64,000 nucleotides of DNA from RHLJ01 sp040222455 (GCA_040222455.1 JAVKDD010000008.1:186001-250000), one strand, 5' to 3'. Counted from the first letter of the stretch, positions 16,905 through 26,650 are shown. Made by a program: numbers and translations. Notes: generated by a model from the sequence alone, not told the origin.

Positions 16905-16949
16905 CAATTGTATCCCCAAAAGAGTTCATATTGACTCTCTCTTGACCAG

Positions 16950-16982
16950 CCCCGTTCGATTGATCTCGGATGGGGTTTTTTT
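16950..16982 (+). terminator. terminator after tRNA-Lys
   Basis: A stem of ten pairs from C16950 to G16975 (CCCCGTTCGA with TCGGATGGGG, two G-U pairs) and a six-base loop, followed by seven T residues. It ends at the stop codon of the convergent PLD gene. Confidence 0.85.
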
Positions 16983-18897
16983 ATAGTGTTACAACTGGTC
17001 TTAGTCTTTCAAGTCTCTTTTCTCCAATTCCACGAATTTTGATTAATTCATCTATGGATGAAAAGCCGCCGTTTAATAACCGATATTCTATAATCCTTTT
17101 TGCATAGGCCTCTCCAATACCCGGCAATAATTGTAATGTAGCTTGGTCGGCTGTATTTATATTAATGGGATAAACTACTTCAACAGCATCTCCTTTAGAA
17201 GCTTCGTTCAATCTTGGAACTACGCTTCCCACTTTTAAAGGAGACTTCCACATACCTTGCTTGCTTTCTCTGGCTTCCTCTTCATATCGCTTAAAAGCTT
17301 TTACTGAATCTGGATGCTGTGCAAAATAATTAGTGAATGTTCCAAACCCGTTTTTAAGCATCTTTTGATTTAGAGGTAAACTCGTTCCATCAAAATCAAC
17401 TTCAACATATGCCCGAAAGGCTCCATATCTGGATTCTGGAGTATTACTTCCAGCTCCCTTTAATTTCACTTTTCTTCCCGTTACCAAATTACTTAAATAA
17501 TCTGCGGATGCACCCGAAAAATAATAGGATGAGTCTTCACCAGCGTAAATTGAAGGCACATTAACACCTAACAACCTAACTGGATAGCCAAACCCAGGAA
17601 GTATTTCAATTTCGAAATATCCACCATCACGCACTGCGTAAATTTGATACCATGTATTTAGCGCTATTGGCGGAGAAGGAGCTTCGATCTCTTCTTTTGC
17701 ACGCGCCATTGCTCCTGCAAAATCAGCTGCATATTGATCAGCAATTTCATCAGAAAAAATGATAATCGTATTTTCATCGTTATTTACTTCAGCGTTGTTA
17801 GAGAAGTTATAAGAACCAGTAACTACCACCGCCACATCATTAGTATCTGGATTTTGAGCATCTATTAACAAAACTTTATGATGAAGCTTTCTTGTTTCTT
17901 TCGCGGGTAAAATAAATCTATTGTTTGCCATTGCCTCTGGCAACCCCCAAATATCTCCTGCTTTTTTATACCTGCTATAAAACGATGGGTCAATTATTCC
18001 TTCCAGTTTTATTTCTTCAGAGGTGCTTACCTCCCAAATAGCTTTACTCAAATTGATATTCGGTGTAATTGAAAATGCCTGAAACTTAATATCGCTTTGA
18101 GCCTCATTCTTAATTAACTCCACAAGCCGATCGCTAACACTCGGTTTACTTTTATCTCTATTTATCGGGGCAAAATAAATCTCAACTTTAGTTCCACCTA
18201 CATCAAATATATGCTGACTTACGTCCTGTTTGTCTTTATGAAATACCGATTTCTTTGGATTTGGCTTATCGTCTTCTCCTCCCCACATCTGGTTAAATTC
18301 TTCTGTATAAATCTTCGCTATATCAAAATCTTTAAGTACAACTACGTTATTAGTATTGTAAGCTCCGGTATAAGTTAGATTTGTTGAGCCAGTCCAAACT
18401 ATATCGTCATGAGTTGAAGAGCTTAAATAATCGATGATAGCAAATTTATTATGCATATCAGCCCCGGCGTTTACCAGATTATTATCTTCTATTTCATTTA
18501 TACTTTTATAAATGTCGCCATCATCATCAAATGAAATAATCTCTGCCTCACCAAGAATACGCCACATTTCTTCATCAATTTCTCGATTATCTAAGCGATT
18601 ATGGTTGTCCGTTATTAGTCTGATTCGAATCCTTCGTTCTTTTGCCTTTACCAATGCATGCGCTACTCTGGGATGCTCCAAATCATAAATACATAAATCA
18701 ATGCTTGAATTTGCTGAATCGATAAGAGATTCGAGGGTTCCGATTAAATCCCAACTATAATTTCCATCAGCACTTTCAATACCAGAAGGCATATTAAAAT
18801 AGACTTTAATCCACTCTTGAGGCTGTTTTTGTGCAATCACTATTTGTTCACAGACAATTGTGATTATACAAAAAACAATAAATCTCTTAAAGTACAT
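16981..18897 (-). CDS. secreted PLD-like / SNase-like / HhH three-domain protein
   Basis: A 638-residue exported protein with an N-terminal signal peptide (FIVFCIITIVCEQIVIA). It contains two phospholipase D motifs: MHNKFAIID with TGSTNLT (~residues 147-175) and LHHKVLLID with TGSYNFSNN (~residues 335-375). Next, ~residues 415-555 resemble a staphylococcal-nuclease domain (GYPVRLLGVNVPSIYAGED, GRKVKLKG, RYGAFRAYVEVD, KQGMWK). The end (~575-638) is a ComEA-type helix-hairpin-helix: ININTADQATLQLLPGIGEAYA. PLD enzymes of this group can be nucleases; with the HhH DNA-binding domain, extracellular or periplasmic nucleic-acid processing is likely but inferred. Confidence 0.88.
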   Translation of the reverse strand: MYFKRFIVFCIITIVCEQIVIAQKQPQEWIKVYFNMPSGIESADGNYSWDLIGTLESLIDSANSSIDLCIYDLEHPRVAHALVKAKERRIRIRLITDNHNRLDNREIDEEMWRILGEAEIISFDDDGDIYKSINEIEDNNLVNAGADMHNKFAIIDYLSSSTHDDIVWTGSTNLTYTGAYNTNNVVVLKDFDIAKIYTEEFNQMWGGEDDKPNPKKSVFHKDKQDVSQHIFDVGGTKVEIYFAPINRDKSKPSVSDRLVELIKNEAQSDIKFQAFSITPNINLSKAIWEVSTSEEIKLEGIIDPSFYSRYKKAGDIWGLPEAMANNRFILPAKETRKLHHKVLLIDAQNPDTNDVAVVVTGSYNFSNNAEVNNDENTIIIFSDEIADQYAADFAGAMARAKEEIEAPSPPIALNTWYQIYAVRDGGYFEIEILPGFGYPVRLLGVNVPSIYAGEDSSYYFSGASADYLSNLVTGRKVKLKGAGSNTPESRYGAFRAYVEVDFDGTSLPLNQKMLKNGFGTFTNYFAQHPDSVKAFKRYEEEARESKQGMWKSPLKVGSVVPRLNEASKGDAVEVVYPININTADQATLQLLPGIGEAYAKRIIEYRLLNGGFSSIDELIKIRGIGEKRLERLRPVVTL

Positions 18898-18954
18898 GGA
18901 TTAATGAGCTAAGAATTGTTATTAGATATCAAATTAATGTATTTTTCAAAACCT

Positions 18955-18962
18955 CAAAGTTA
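18955..18962 (-). promoter_or_regulatory. -7 element for the PLD/SNase/HhH gene
   Basis: On the minus strand this reads TAACTTTG, an exact TAnnTTTG match, 58 bases upstream of the ATG at 18897. No clear TTG at the -33 position, so tentative. Confidence 0.35.
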
Positions 18963-18980
18963 ATTCTATATAAATCATTG

Positions 18981-19286
18981 ATGAAGACAGATTTATTGAA
19001 CCCTCTTAGATGGAATAAAAGGTTTCTAATTGCCTTACTAACTACTTTTGTGGTTATCTGGTTTTCTTTTATTGATGTTTATAGTGTAAAAACCAGATGG
19101 GATCTTAATGATCGCAAGAAAGACCTAGAAATAAGAACGGAAGAACTTACTCAGCGGTCTGAGCTCCTTAGGGAAAAAACGGAATTGTTGAAGAACGACC
19201 CTGCGCTGCTTGAAAAAATAGCGCGGGAAGAATACGGAATGAGAAAACCTGGAGAAACCGTTTATAAGGTTAAACCTTCAAAGTAA
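18981..19286 (+). CDS. FtsB/DivIC-like septum formation protein
   Basis: A 101-residue bitopic membrane protein: short cytoplasmic N-terminus, one membrane segment (FLIALLTTFVVIWFSFIDVY), then a coiled coil (LNDRKKDLEIRTEELTQRSE) and the conserved C-terminal block LEKIAREEYGMRKPGETVYK. That end block is the DivIC/FtsB signature; these proteins link early and late division proteins through FtsL and FtsQ. ATG 18981 is preferred over an in-frame TTG one codon upstream. Followed 47 bases later by the ROK gene, possibly cotranscribed. Confidence 0.88.
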   Translation: MKTDLLNPLRWNKRFLIALLTTFVVIWFSFIDVYSVKTRWDLNDRKKDLEIRTEELTQRSELLREKTELLKNDPALLEKIAREEYGMRKPGETVYKVKPSK

Positions 19287-19333
19287 TTGCGAATAATCTT
19301 GGCTTTTCTAAGAACTTTATTAACTATTTTTGA

Positions 19334-20278
19334 ATGAAAGCGATTGCGATAGATTTAGGCGGTACAAACATAAAAGCTGCCGTAGTAGATCAAAAACTTG
19401 GTATTTTAGAGCAAACCTCAACTCCTACCCATGCCGATCTTGGTAGAGATCATTTACTTGATCGCATCTCTGCAACAATTAGTGATCTTGTGAAAAAAGA
19501 AGGCGCTATTGGAATTGGAATGGGTTTACCTGGAATGATTAACGCGGAGCAAACAATAGTTTACCAAGCACCAAACCTGCCTGGTTGGGAAAATGTAAAT
19601 GCCGCTGAAGAAATTAGTAAACGTACAGGTTTGCGTTGTAGAATTGAGAACGATGCAAATATAGGAGCTCTTGGTTCTTTACACTTTGGTGTAGGCAGAA
19701 AGTTCGAAAGTTTTATCATGGTTACTCTTGGTACGGGTGTGGGTGGTGGAATAATTTTTGAGAAAAAACTTTTCAAAGGCACAAAAGGCATGGCTGGAGA
19801 ACTTGGCCATGTTATTATCGATTATCACGGTCCTCTTTCGAATAGTGTTACCCGTGGTACTATTGAGGCTTATGTGGGGCAGCGCTTTTTGAGCCGTTTT
19901 GCATCAGATATGATCATTCAACATCCTGATAATGATCTTTATTTAAAATTCCATCGAAATTTCGACAAATTAGAACCTATAGATTTAAGTCAGGAAGCCA
20001 ATTTAGGTAACGAGTTAGCAATTGAAATCCTGGAGAAGACTGGGCAGCGTTTAGGGTATGCGATAATAAATTATACGCACATGATGGATATTAGAAAATA
20101 TGTATTAAGTGGAGGCGTTTCTAAAGCTGGTAAATGGTTATTTGAACCTGCCAGAGATATAATAAGAAAACATATGATGGCACCTTTTCAAGAAGACTTT
20201 GAATTGGTATATGAAGATTTAGGAAACGATAGTTCTTTGCTTGGTGCAGCTGGTTTAGCCTTCGATTCCTTCACATAA
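19334..20278 (+). CDS. ROK family sugar kinase (glucokinase-like)
   Basis: A 314-residue ROK protein without an N-terminal helix-turn-helix, thus a kinase rather than a repressor. The phosphate-binding start is AIDLGGTNIKAAVVD; GIGMGLPGMIN, RIENDANIGALGSL (catalytic Asp) and VTLGTGVGGGIIF follow, with GELGHVIIDYHGP as the ROK His motif. The CxCGxxGCxE zinc motif that normally follows is missing: the sequence runs LSNSVTRGTIEAYVGQ. Predicted cytoplasmic glucokinase; substrate inferred from the family. Confidence 0.85.
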   Translation: MKAIAIDLGGTNIKAAVVDQKLGILEQTSTPTHADLGRDHLLDRISATISDLVKKEGAIGIGMGLPGMINAEQTIVYQAPNLPGWENVNAAEEISKRTGLRCRIENDANIGALGSLHFGVGRKFESFIMVTLGTGVGGGIIFEKKLFKGTKGMAGELGHVIIDYHGPLSNSVTRGTIEAYVGQRFLSRFASDMIIQHPDNDLYLKFHRNFDKLEPIDLSQEANLGNELAIEILEKTGQRLGYAIINYTHMMDIRKYVLSGGVSKAGKWLFEPARDIIRKHMMAPFQEDFELVYEDLGNDSSLLGAAGLAFDSFT

Positions 20279-20288
20279 TTAACAACAC

Positions 20289-22940
20289 ATGCTGGATGGA
20301 TTTTTGTCACATACAGGTAGATATGTTTTCAGTATTTGCCTGATAAGTGCTCTACTTTCTACCGTTGCCTATTCCCAGCAATCAAATCCGGATTCTTCTA
20401 GAGTTACCAAAACTCCTAATACATCAGAAAAAGCTACCCAATCAATTCCTGCAGATGCTGTTAAATTTCAATCTAGCGATTCTCTGATTGTTGATTTTAG
20501 ATCTGGAAGAACCGCTACCCTTTTTGGCTCCTCAAAAGTAACCCATCCCTCAGGAGAGCTCAGCTCTGGCGAAATAGAAATGGATCTGGAGATAAATACG
20601 GTTGAAGCTACTTCTTCTTCACCTGAAGACACCCTTTCCATGCCCATACTTACTCGAGGAAGCGAAGAAATTCGGAGTAATAGAATTTTATTCAACTATA
20701 AAACAAAAAAAGGGAAATTTGAGGCCGCCAGAGTAACTGTTGGTGAAGGAAATTTAATAGGATCGAAAGTTAAAAATGTTAGTGAGACCGAAGTATTTAT
20801 TGAAGACGGAATCTACTCTACTTGCCCTCCAGACTATTTGTATTACTATATCAAAGCCAAGAAAATGAAAGTAGTAGATCAAGATGAGATTTTCTTTACG
20901 AACGCGCGGCTTTATATTCTTGATATACCTTATCCTATAGTTTTTCCCTTTGGTTATGTACCATCAGGTATTGAGCAAAAACAGTCAGGACTACTTACAC
21001 CAACGTATGTATACGACGCACAAGCTTCTCGCGGTATCGGCTTGAGAAATGTAGGATGGTTCCAATATGTTAATGACTATTTTACAACCGAAATAGCTGC
21101 TGATGTTTTTACATCAGGTACTTTCGCGCTTCAAAGTTACAACAGATATAATAAAGCAGATCGGTTTAGTGGTTCAATAAATATTGGTTATTCGTTAGAT
21201 CAAGGTCTAGAATCGACTGATCTGGATTTTACAAGACAAATCAATAAATCATTAGTGATAAATCACCAGCAAACGATTTCACCCTATGCTTCAACTTCGG
21301 CTAGTATAAATTTAAGAACCGCCAATTACTATCGGTTAAACTCATTTGATATAGAAGACAGAGCTCAACAAACATCTAATTCCAGGGCAAGCTATAATTA
21401 TAAACAACCTGAGGGATTATTTAGTCTTGGTACAAGTGCTCAGTTAAATCAAAACTTCTTTAATAATATAACTTCTTTGAGAGGCCCTAGTGCTACATTT
21501 AGTCTAAAAACGTTATCCCCATTCAAACAATCGGGTTCTGGAAACGCTCCTAAATGGTATGAAAATGTAACACTCAGATATAATAACTCACTTCAATCTC
21601 AATTTGATTATCAACCTATAGATGCTGATTCTGCTGAAACTGGCTTCCTTGAAGCACTATTTGATCCCGATGAATATCGCCAAGCAACTGGAGACAATGA
21701 TCACTTTAGAATTGGGCTTCAACAAACCGCTGCAATAGGTTTAGGACAATTATTTCCTAGCCAATTTATTAATTCATCAGCAAGTATTAGCTATAATGAA
21801 TACTGGTTTCCTACTTCCATCAGTAAATCTTTCGATACCAACTCAAACGAGATATTGACAGAGAAAGAAGTCGGTTTTTTTTCAGGAAGAGATTTTAGCT
21901 CTTCGGTTTCATTTTCTACTATACTTTATGGTCTCACAAATCGTAAAATTGGAAATTTTGAGGGGTTTCGGCATACCTTGACTCCCTCCATCAGTTTAAG
22001 CTATCGCCCAGATTTTAGTGATGAGAAATGGGGATTTTACCGTACCGTTCAAAGTGATACGCTAGGCAACACTCAACGCTATAGTATTTTTGAGGATGAA
22101 GTTTTTAATGGTCCTGGTGCAGGAGAGCAACGAGCGCTTTCATTTCGCCTTCAAAATGTGTTTGAAACGAAAGTTGTGAAACGAGATACGACTGGAGAAG
22201 TAACAGAGAAAAATTTACGTCTGATTGATAATTTTTCTCTTAGTTCTTCCTACAATTTTGCAGCTGATAGTTTGAATTTAAGTCAACTCTCTACCTCGTT
22301 AAGCTCAAATGCTATTGATGGAATAAACATACGGGCTGGAGCAAATTTCTCATTCTATCAAAGAGATTCTAATGGAAGAAGGATCAACCGGTTTTTATTA
22401 GATACTGAAAACAGGCTGGCCCAACTTGAGAGTTTTAATATATCGGCAGGAACTTCTTTTCGGGGTGGAAATGGCAGAGTAAACTCTTATACACCTATTT
22501 ATCGAAAAACGTACGACCCTTTTAATCAATCTATTTTTAATAGTCTTGATTCTGGGTTTGGTTACGAACCAGTAGCTTCATTTAATTCTCCTTGGAGTTT
22601 TACACTTAATTTCAGCTATAACTGGAGGTATGTTTTTAATGCTGATCCCATAAAAAGTGCAACTTTAAACGCTAGTAATATCTCCTTCAATCTAACTCCT
22701 AAATGGCGTTTTAGTACAAGTCTTGGTTACGACTTTATTGATGAAAAGCTAACACCCACTCAATTCAATCTGAATAGGAATCTGGAGTGCTGGGATCTTT
22801 CATTCAGAATTAGTCCATTTGGAGATAATCAATTTTACTTCTTCAGTTTAACCGTAAATAGTTCACAGATTCAAACCTTATTCCAAAAACTTCCAGTACT
22901 CAAAAACTTAGAAAGAGGGTCTGCAAGACCTACTTTTTGA
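20289..22940 (+). CDS. lptD: LPS-assembly protein LptD
   Basis: An 883-residue outer-membrane protein of the Bacteroidota LptD type. It begins with a signal peptide (VFSICLISALLSTVAYSQ), followed by an OstA-like jellyroll region (~residues 60-200; FRSGRTATLFGSSKVTHPSG, IEDGIYSTCPPDYLYYYIKA). The signature FPFGYVPSGIEQKQSGLLTPTY and RGIGLRNVGWF precede a long beta-barrel to the C-terminus. It inserts lipopolysaccharide into the outer leaflet. Its stop codon abuts the ribE stop from the other strand. Confidence 0.88.
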   Translation: MLDGFLSHTGRYVFSICLISALLSTVAYSQQSNPDSSRVTKTPNTSEKATQSIPADAVKFQSSDSLIVDFRSGRTATLFGSSKVTHPSGELSSGEIEMDLEINTVEATSSSPEDTLSMPILTRGSEEIRSNRILFNYKTKKGKFEAARVTVGEGNLIGSKVKNVSETEVFIEDGIYSTCPPDYLYYYIKAKKMKVVDQDEIFFTNARLYILDIPYPIVFPFGYVPSGIEQKQSGLLTPTYVYDAQASRGIGLRNVGWFQYVNDYFTTEIAADVFTSGTFALQSYNRYNKADRFSGSINIGYSLDQGLESTDLDFTRQINKSLVINHQQTISPYASTSASINLRTANYYRLNSFDIEDRAQQTSNSRASYNYKQPEGLFSLGTSAQLNQNFFNNITSLRGPSATFSLKTLSPFKQSGSGNAPKWYENVTLRYNNSLQSQFDYQPIDADSAETGFLEALFDPDEYRQATGDNDHFRIGLQQTAAIGLGQLFPSQFINSSASISYNEYWFPTSISKSFDTNSNEILTEKEVGFFSGRDFSSSVSFSTILYGLTNRKIGNFEGFRHTLTPSISLSYRPDFSDEKWGFYRTVQSDTLGNTQRYSIFEDEVFNGPGAGEQRALSFRLQNVFETKVVKRDTTGEVTEKNLRLIDNFSLSSSYNFAADSLNLSQLSTSLSSNAIDGINIRAGANFSFYQRDSNGRRINRFLLDTENRLAQLESFNISAGTSFRGGNGRVNSYTPIYRKTYDPFNQSIFNSLDSGFGYEPVASFNSPWSFTLNFSYNWRYVFNADPIKSATLNASNISFNLTPKWRFSTSLGYDFIDEKLTPTQFNLNRNLECWDLSFRISPFGDNQFYFFSLTVNSSQIQTLFQKLPVLKNLERGSARPTF

Positions 22941-23546
22941 TTAAAGGCTATCTCTACCAATACTCGCTAAATACTTTACTACATATTTACCAATAACATC
23001 AAATTCTAAGTTTACTTTATCGCCTACTATTTTGTTTTTCAGATTTGTATGCTCCCACGTATATGGAATAATTGCAACGGTAAACTCATTCTCTTTTTCC
23101 CGAGCAATAGTGAGACTAATTCCTTCTAATGTGATACTTCCACGACCCACAATCATATTTTCAAACTCTTTTGGAAACGTAACGGAAATGAGCCAGCCTG
23201 TTTCTTCTTTCTCCATAGCTGATATTTCCCCAACTGTATCTACATGCCCTTGAACCATGTGCCCTTCAATACCTGTTTGCAACGTTAGTGAGCGTTCTAA
23301 ATTTACGTCCGTTCCTTTTTCAAGAGCTCCCATTGTAGTTTTCCTTAGAGTTTCCTCCACACTTTGAACCGTAAAACTACGATCATCAAAAGAAGTTACT
23401 GTATGGCATGCTCCATTAATTGCAATACTTTCATCAATATGACAAGTACTGGCGAATGAACATTCTATCGTAAGCTCTTGACCTCCACCATTTAGACTTG
23501 CTACTTTTTTTACACTTCCTGTTTCTTGAATTATTCCTGTAAACAT
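22941..23546 (-). CDS. ribE: riboflavin synthase alpha chain
   Basis: Converts two 6,7-dimethyl-8-ribityllumazines to riboflavin plus the pyrimidinedione. The N-terminus MFTGIIQETGSVKKV is the family hallmark, and the two-fold repeat is visible: IAINGACHTVTS in the first half and ITLEGISLTIA in the second, with HMVQGHVDTVG between. At 201 residues it is the usual length. ribD ends 11 bases upstream, so the two are cotranscribed. No FMN riboswitch-like sequence is seen upstream of ribD. Confidence 0.95.
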   Translation of the reverse strand: MFTGIIQETGSVKKVASLNGGGQELTIECSFASTCHIDESIAINGACHTVTSFDDRSFTVQSVEETLRKTTMGALEKGTDVNLERSLTLQTGIEGHMVQGHVDTVGEISAMEKEETGWLISVTFPKEFENMIVGRGSITLEGISLTIAREKENEFTVAIIPYTWEHTNLKNKIVGDKVNLEFDVIGKYVVKYLASIGRDSL

Positions 23547-23557
23547 AATTTTCTAAT

Positions 23558-24688
23558 TTATAAGTATCCTGTGAGCAGAATATCGTTCCCAACTTTTTCC
23601 CAACTTACTTCTTTAAGCTTACAAATATCGCGCATTTTATTAATACCAATATTTAAAACCGATCGTGTTCCACCACCTAACAACTTAGGAGCTATAAAAA
23701 GTTCTAGTTTATCCACTAAACCTTCTCTTAATAAAGCAGAAGAAAGCTGCTGTCCTCCTTCAACAAGTACGGAACTAATCCCTCGTTGACCAAGCTCTTT
23801 AAATGCTTGTTGAAGGTCGATATGATTTTCCTTTTTAGAAACCTGAATTACTTCACCTCTAAAATAATTATGCTTCATAAGTTTTAGCATTGGATCGGCA
23901 TCAGTTGCTGAAGCTTTTGTATTCCAAGTCAATACCATGGTCTTCTCTTCAAACTTATCTGAAAAAAGATTCAGTTCTTTTGGTAACTCGTAGGGACCAT
24001 CAATTACAATACGTTTTGGTTGTCGCCCAGTAACATGGCGAACTGTTAATGATGGGTTATCCGTAATTGCGGTTGTTCTGCCAACTAAAACAGCATCATA
24101 TATACTGCGCCACTTATGCACCAGCTTCCTTGCTTCCTTCCCTGAAATCCACTGAGAATCTCCATCTGGTGCTGAGAGAAACCCATCTGCAGTTTGAGCT
24201 ATTTTTAAGGTGATAAATGGTCGGCCAAATGTTTGATGGTGAATAAAAAACTCATTTAACGTCTCCGCTTCCTTTTTTAGAATACCAACATCAACTGAAA
24301 TTCCAGCATTTCTAAGCTCGGCAAAACCTGCTCCATTAACTTTTGAGTTAGGATCTTGGTGAGCTACCACAACGCGTGAAATTGGTAGTTTACTCAACAT
24401 GGTAGAGCATGGCGGAGTTTTCCCATGGTGTGCGCAAGGTTCTAATGTTACATAAACGGTAGCATTTTGCAGGCTTTTCTTATTCTTTACTGACTCAACC
24501 GCATTCACCTCTGCATGAGCTTCTCCAAATTTTTCGTGAAACCCAGACCCAATCATATCCCCATTTTTTGAAACAATTACACAACCTACCATTGGGTTGG
24601 GTGAAGTAAAGCCCTCGCCTTTCTTAGCTAAGTCTAAGGCTTTTCTCATCCAGAATTCATCATTATTAGTTTGAGAAAAATTTTGCAT
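23558..24688 (-). CDS. ribD: bifunctional riboflavin deaminase-reductase
   Basis: Carries out the deaminase and reductase steps of riboflavin synthesis. The N-terminal cytidine-deaminase-like domain has the zinc motif HAEVNAVE and PCAHHGKTPPC (~residues 58-98). The C-terminal reductase starts around RPFITLKIAQTADGFLS, continues with SGKEARKLVHKWRS and VLVGRTTAITDNPSLTVR, and ends with SVLVEGGQQLSSALL. 376 residues is normal. Start chosen at ATG 24688. It leads the ribD-ribE unit. Confidence 0.95.
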   Translation of the reverse strand: MQNFSQTNNDEFWMRKALDLAKKGEGFTSPNPMVGCVIVSKNGDMIGSGFHEKFGEAHAEVNAVESVKNKKSLQNATVYVTLEPCAHHGKTPPCSTMLSKLPISRVVVAHQDPNSKVNGAGFAELRNAGISVDVGILKKEAETLNEFFIHHQTFGRPFITLKIAQTADGFLSAPDGDSQWISGKEARKLVHKWRSIYDAVLVGRTTAITDNPSLTVRHVTGRQPKRIVIDGPYELPKELNLFSDKFEEKTMVLTWNTKASATDADPMLKLMKHNYFRGEVIQVSKKENHIDLQQAFKELGQRGISSVLVEGGQQLSSALLREGLVDKLELFIAPKLLGGGTRSVLNIGINKMRDICKLKEVSWEKVGNDILLTGYL

Positions 24689-24733
24689 AGCTACAAATTA
24701 CCAACCTTATTGCTCCCGAAAAACTTTATCCAA

Positions 24734-24767
24734 TAAAAAAGGGCGAAAACATCGTTTCCGCCCTTAA
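24734..24767 (-). terminator. terminator of the PpiD/SurA-like gene
   Basis: AAGGGCG...CGCCCTT hairpin (stem between 24740 and 24766), followed on the minus strand by six T residues. It lies 20 bases past the stop of the upstream minus-strand gene and before ribD. Convincing rho-independent terminator. Confidence 0.85.
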
Positions 24768-24787
24768 AAATCATTGAACTATTCTAT

Positions 24788-26560
24788 TTACTGAAGTACG
24801 CGACTACGATTGTCTGTGATATCAGCTTCTTCTTTTAATTCTTCTAGCCAAATGTTTAAATATCGCTGATTTTCTTTTTGCTCTAGCTCATTTCTCAATG
24901 TGCCTGCTGTAGCAGAGTCCAGTGTAGATGGATCTGGTCGTGTAATACTGCTTACCTCAACAACATAAACTGCATTTAGACCTGCAATTGCTCCAGAAGT
25001 CTGCCCTTCGTTCATAGTAAAGATAGCACCAATCACGCCAGGCTCTCTTCCTGCTCCTGTAATTACAGTACTACTAGCTGCAAGATTATCCATAGAAAGA
25101 ATCTCTTTCGAAGAAGCAGAACTAATTCCTTCAAGTGAAGAATTAGAACTAAGCAATGCAGTTACATTTGCTAATGTAGATGCTTTCCGTTTATCATTTT
25201 TAACTTGATTTTCAACTTGCGCCCGAACTTCATCTAATGGCCTGAAGCCTTCCGGGGTTTTGTCTTCTAGTTTAATTACAACAATCTGAGAAGCAAGCTC
25301 TATAGGTGTTGAAATATCCCCTTCATCAGCTCCACGGAAAAAATCCATTGCTTGTTGGCTAGAACCTAGTCCAGAGATGAAGGCACTTCCTTTAGTCGCA
25401 AAAATTTCTTGCACTCCTAATCCTGCTCTTTCAGCTTCTTCCTCAAAACTGCTCTCTTCAGAAGCGAAATATTGAAATTCATCTGCGCGCTCAGCTGCGT
25501 CATCAATCGTTGATGGCAATGCTTCAAAAACTCTAGAGAGTACAGCAAACTTTATTTCCGTTCTATTTTCATCAACTTTTTTTATGATTGCGGCAGAAGT
25601 GCCTAAGTTTAATACATCAGTAACTTCTCCAACTTCTATATCCAAAACGGGTGCATAATCCTCACGTAGATCCGTTTTTGCAACAAATACATTATTGTAA
25701 GGAGTAGTAGATTGTTGACGTAGTAAGAATAAGGAATCGTCTTCCGCAACTGAAAAATCCTCTGATAGATCACTTATTTCTTTTATAATTTGAGCAGTAT
25801 CTTCTTTAGTGGGTAAGGTACTAAATGCTATATATTTAGCCCGGTACGATTCTTCTCTTTTATAACGATCTTTATTCTTGTTGTAATAGTCATTTAGTTC
25901 AGAATCTGATACAGAAATTTCACTTTCTTCAACTTCGTTATAAGGAAAACGAACAAATGAAAACTCAGCAAAGCTATTTCTCTTGATATACTCATTCATT
26001 ACATCTTGATCAGTAACTTGAAGGCCCGCTGTTATGAAATTGCTTAGTTTTTGTTGCCGTCTTTTTTGACGAAGTTGTAGCTCAATTGCGATGGCCTCTT
26101 GGCTGTATTGCTCGTCTTGAAGTACATTCTGAACCATAAAACGATCGATAGTTCCATCTTCTCTGGCAAAATATTGGCTGATTAATGGATCAGGATTGTC
26201 ACCATAAGCCATATCCAATAGTTCTTGATCTGTAACTGTTATTCCTAGCTCGTTCATTTTTTGCTCTAATAGTTGAGCATTTACTAAATCGTCCCAAACC
26301 TGATTCTCATATACTGCCCGTGTCTCAGCGGTCATTGAAGCGCCGGTTTGCTGAGTATATGCATTGGAGTAGTATTGAACTCTACTATTATATTCATCAA
26401 AACTAATTGGTTCGCCGTTAACAGCCCCTAAAGATCTTGGACCTGCTGAAAGGGCATTAGGATCAAAAACATCCATAATTACCCATAAGAGCCCAAAAGA
26501 ACCAATTAAAATCCATAAGACAACACCAGTGTTATCTCTAAATTTTCCCATTACACCCAT
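24788..26560 (-). CDS. PpiD/SurA-type periplasmic peptidyl-prolyl isomerase
   Basis: A 590-residue membrane-anchored foldase. A short N-terminus and one membrane segment (GVVLWILIGSFGLLWVIMDVF) are followed by a SurA_N-like region (GAVNGEPISFDEYNSRVQYY, VWDDLVNAQLLEQKMNELGI), a middle domain with PPIC/parvulin-like strands (SEISVSDSELNDYYNKNKDR), and a second parvulin-like region (GDISTPIELASQIVVIKLED). It probably helps fold outer-membrane and secreted proteins leaving the Sec channel. The active isomerase residues are not well conserved by eye. Monocistronic, with its own promoter and terminator. Confidence 0.85.
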   Translation of the reverse strand: MGVMGKFRDNTGVVLWILIGSFGLLWVIMDVFDPNALSAGPRSLGAVNGEPISFDEYNSRVQYYSNAYTQQTGASMTAETRAVYENQVWDDLVNAQLLEQKMNELGITVTDQELLDMAYGDNPDPLISQYFAREDGTIDRFMVQNVLQDEQYSQEAIAIELQLRQKRRQQKLSNFITAGLQVTDQDVMNEYIKRNSFAEFSFVRFPYNEVEESEISVSDSELNDYYNKNKDRYKREESYRAKYIAFSTLPTKEDTAQIIKEISDLSEDFSVAEDDSLFLLRQQSTTPYNNVFVAKTDLREDYAPVLDIEVGEVTDVLNLGTSAAIIKKVDENRTEIKFAVLSRVFEALPSTIDDAAERADEFQYFASEESSFEEEAERAGLGVQEIFATKGSAFISGLGSSQQAMDFFRGADEGDISTPIELASQIVVIKLEDKTPEGFRPLDEVRAQVENQVKNDKRKASTLANVTALLSSNSSLEGISSASSKEILSMDNLAASSTVITGAGREPGVIGAIFTMNEGQTSGAIAGLNAVYVVEVSSITRPDPSTLDSATAGTLRNELEQKENQRYLNIWLEELKEEADITDNRSRVLQ

Positions 26561-26642
26561 AATAGGTATCCTCTAAATCGTACTTAAATATTTGTATTTC
26601 AATTTTGGGTTAAGGCAACAACATCCTCAAACCATAAGCCTG

Positions 26643-26650
26643 CAAATATA
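26643..26650 (-). promoter_or_regulatory. -7 element for the PpiD/SurA-like gene
   Basis: On the minus strand this reads TATATTTG, an exact TAnnTTTG match, about 83 bases upstream of the ATG at 26560. The -33 position lacks a clear TTG. Moderate support. Confidence 0.4.

Noticed and set aside
24689..24733. FMN riboswitch before ribD
   Set aside because: The gap before ribD is about 100 bases and holds a terminator for the upstream gene; no RFN-like conserved segments are visible.
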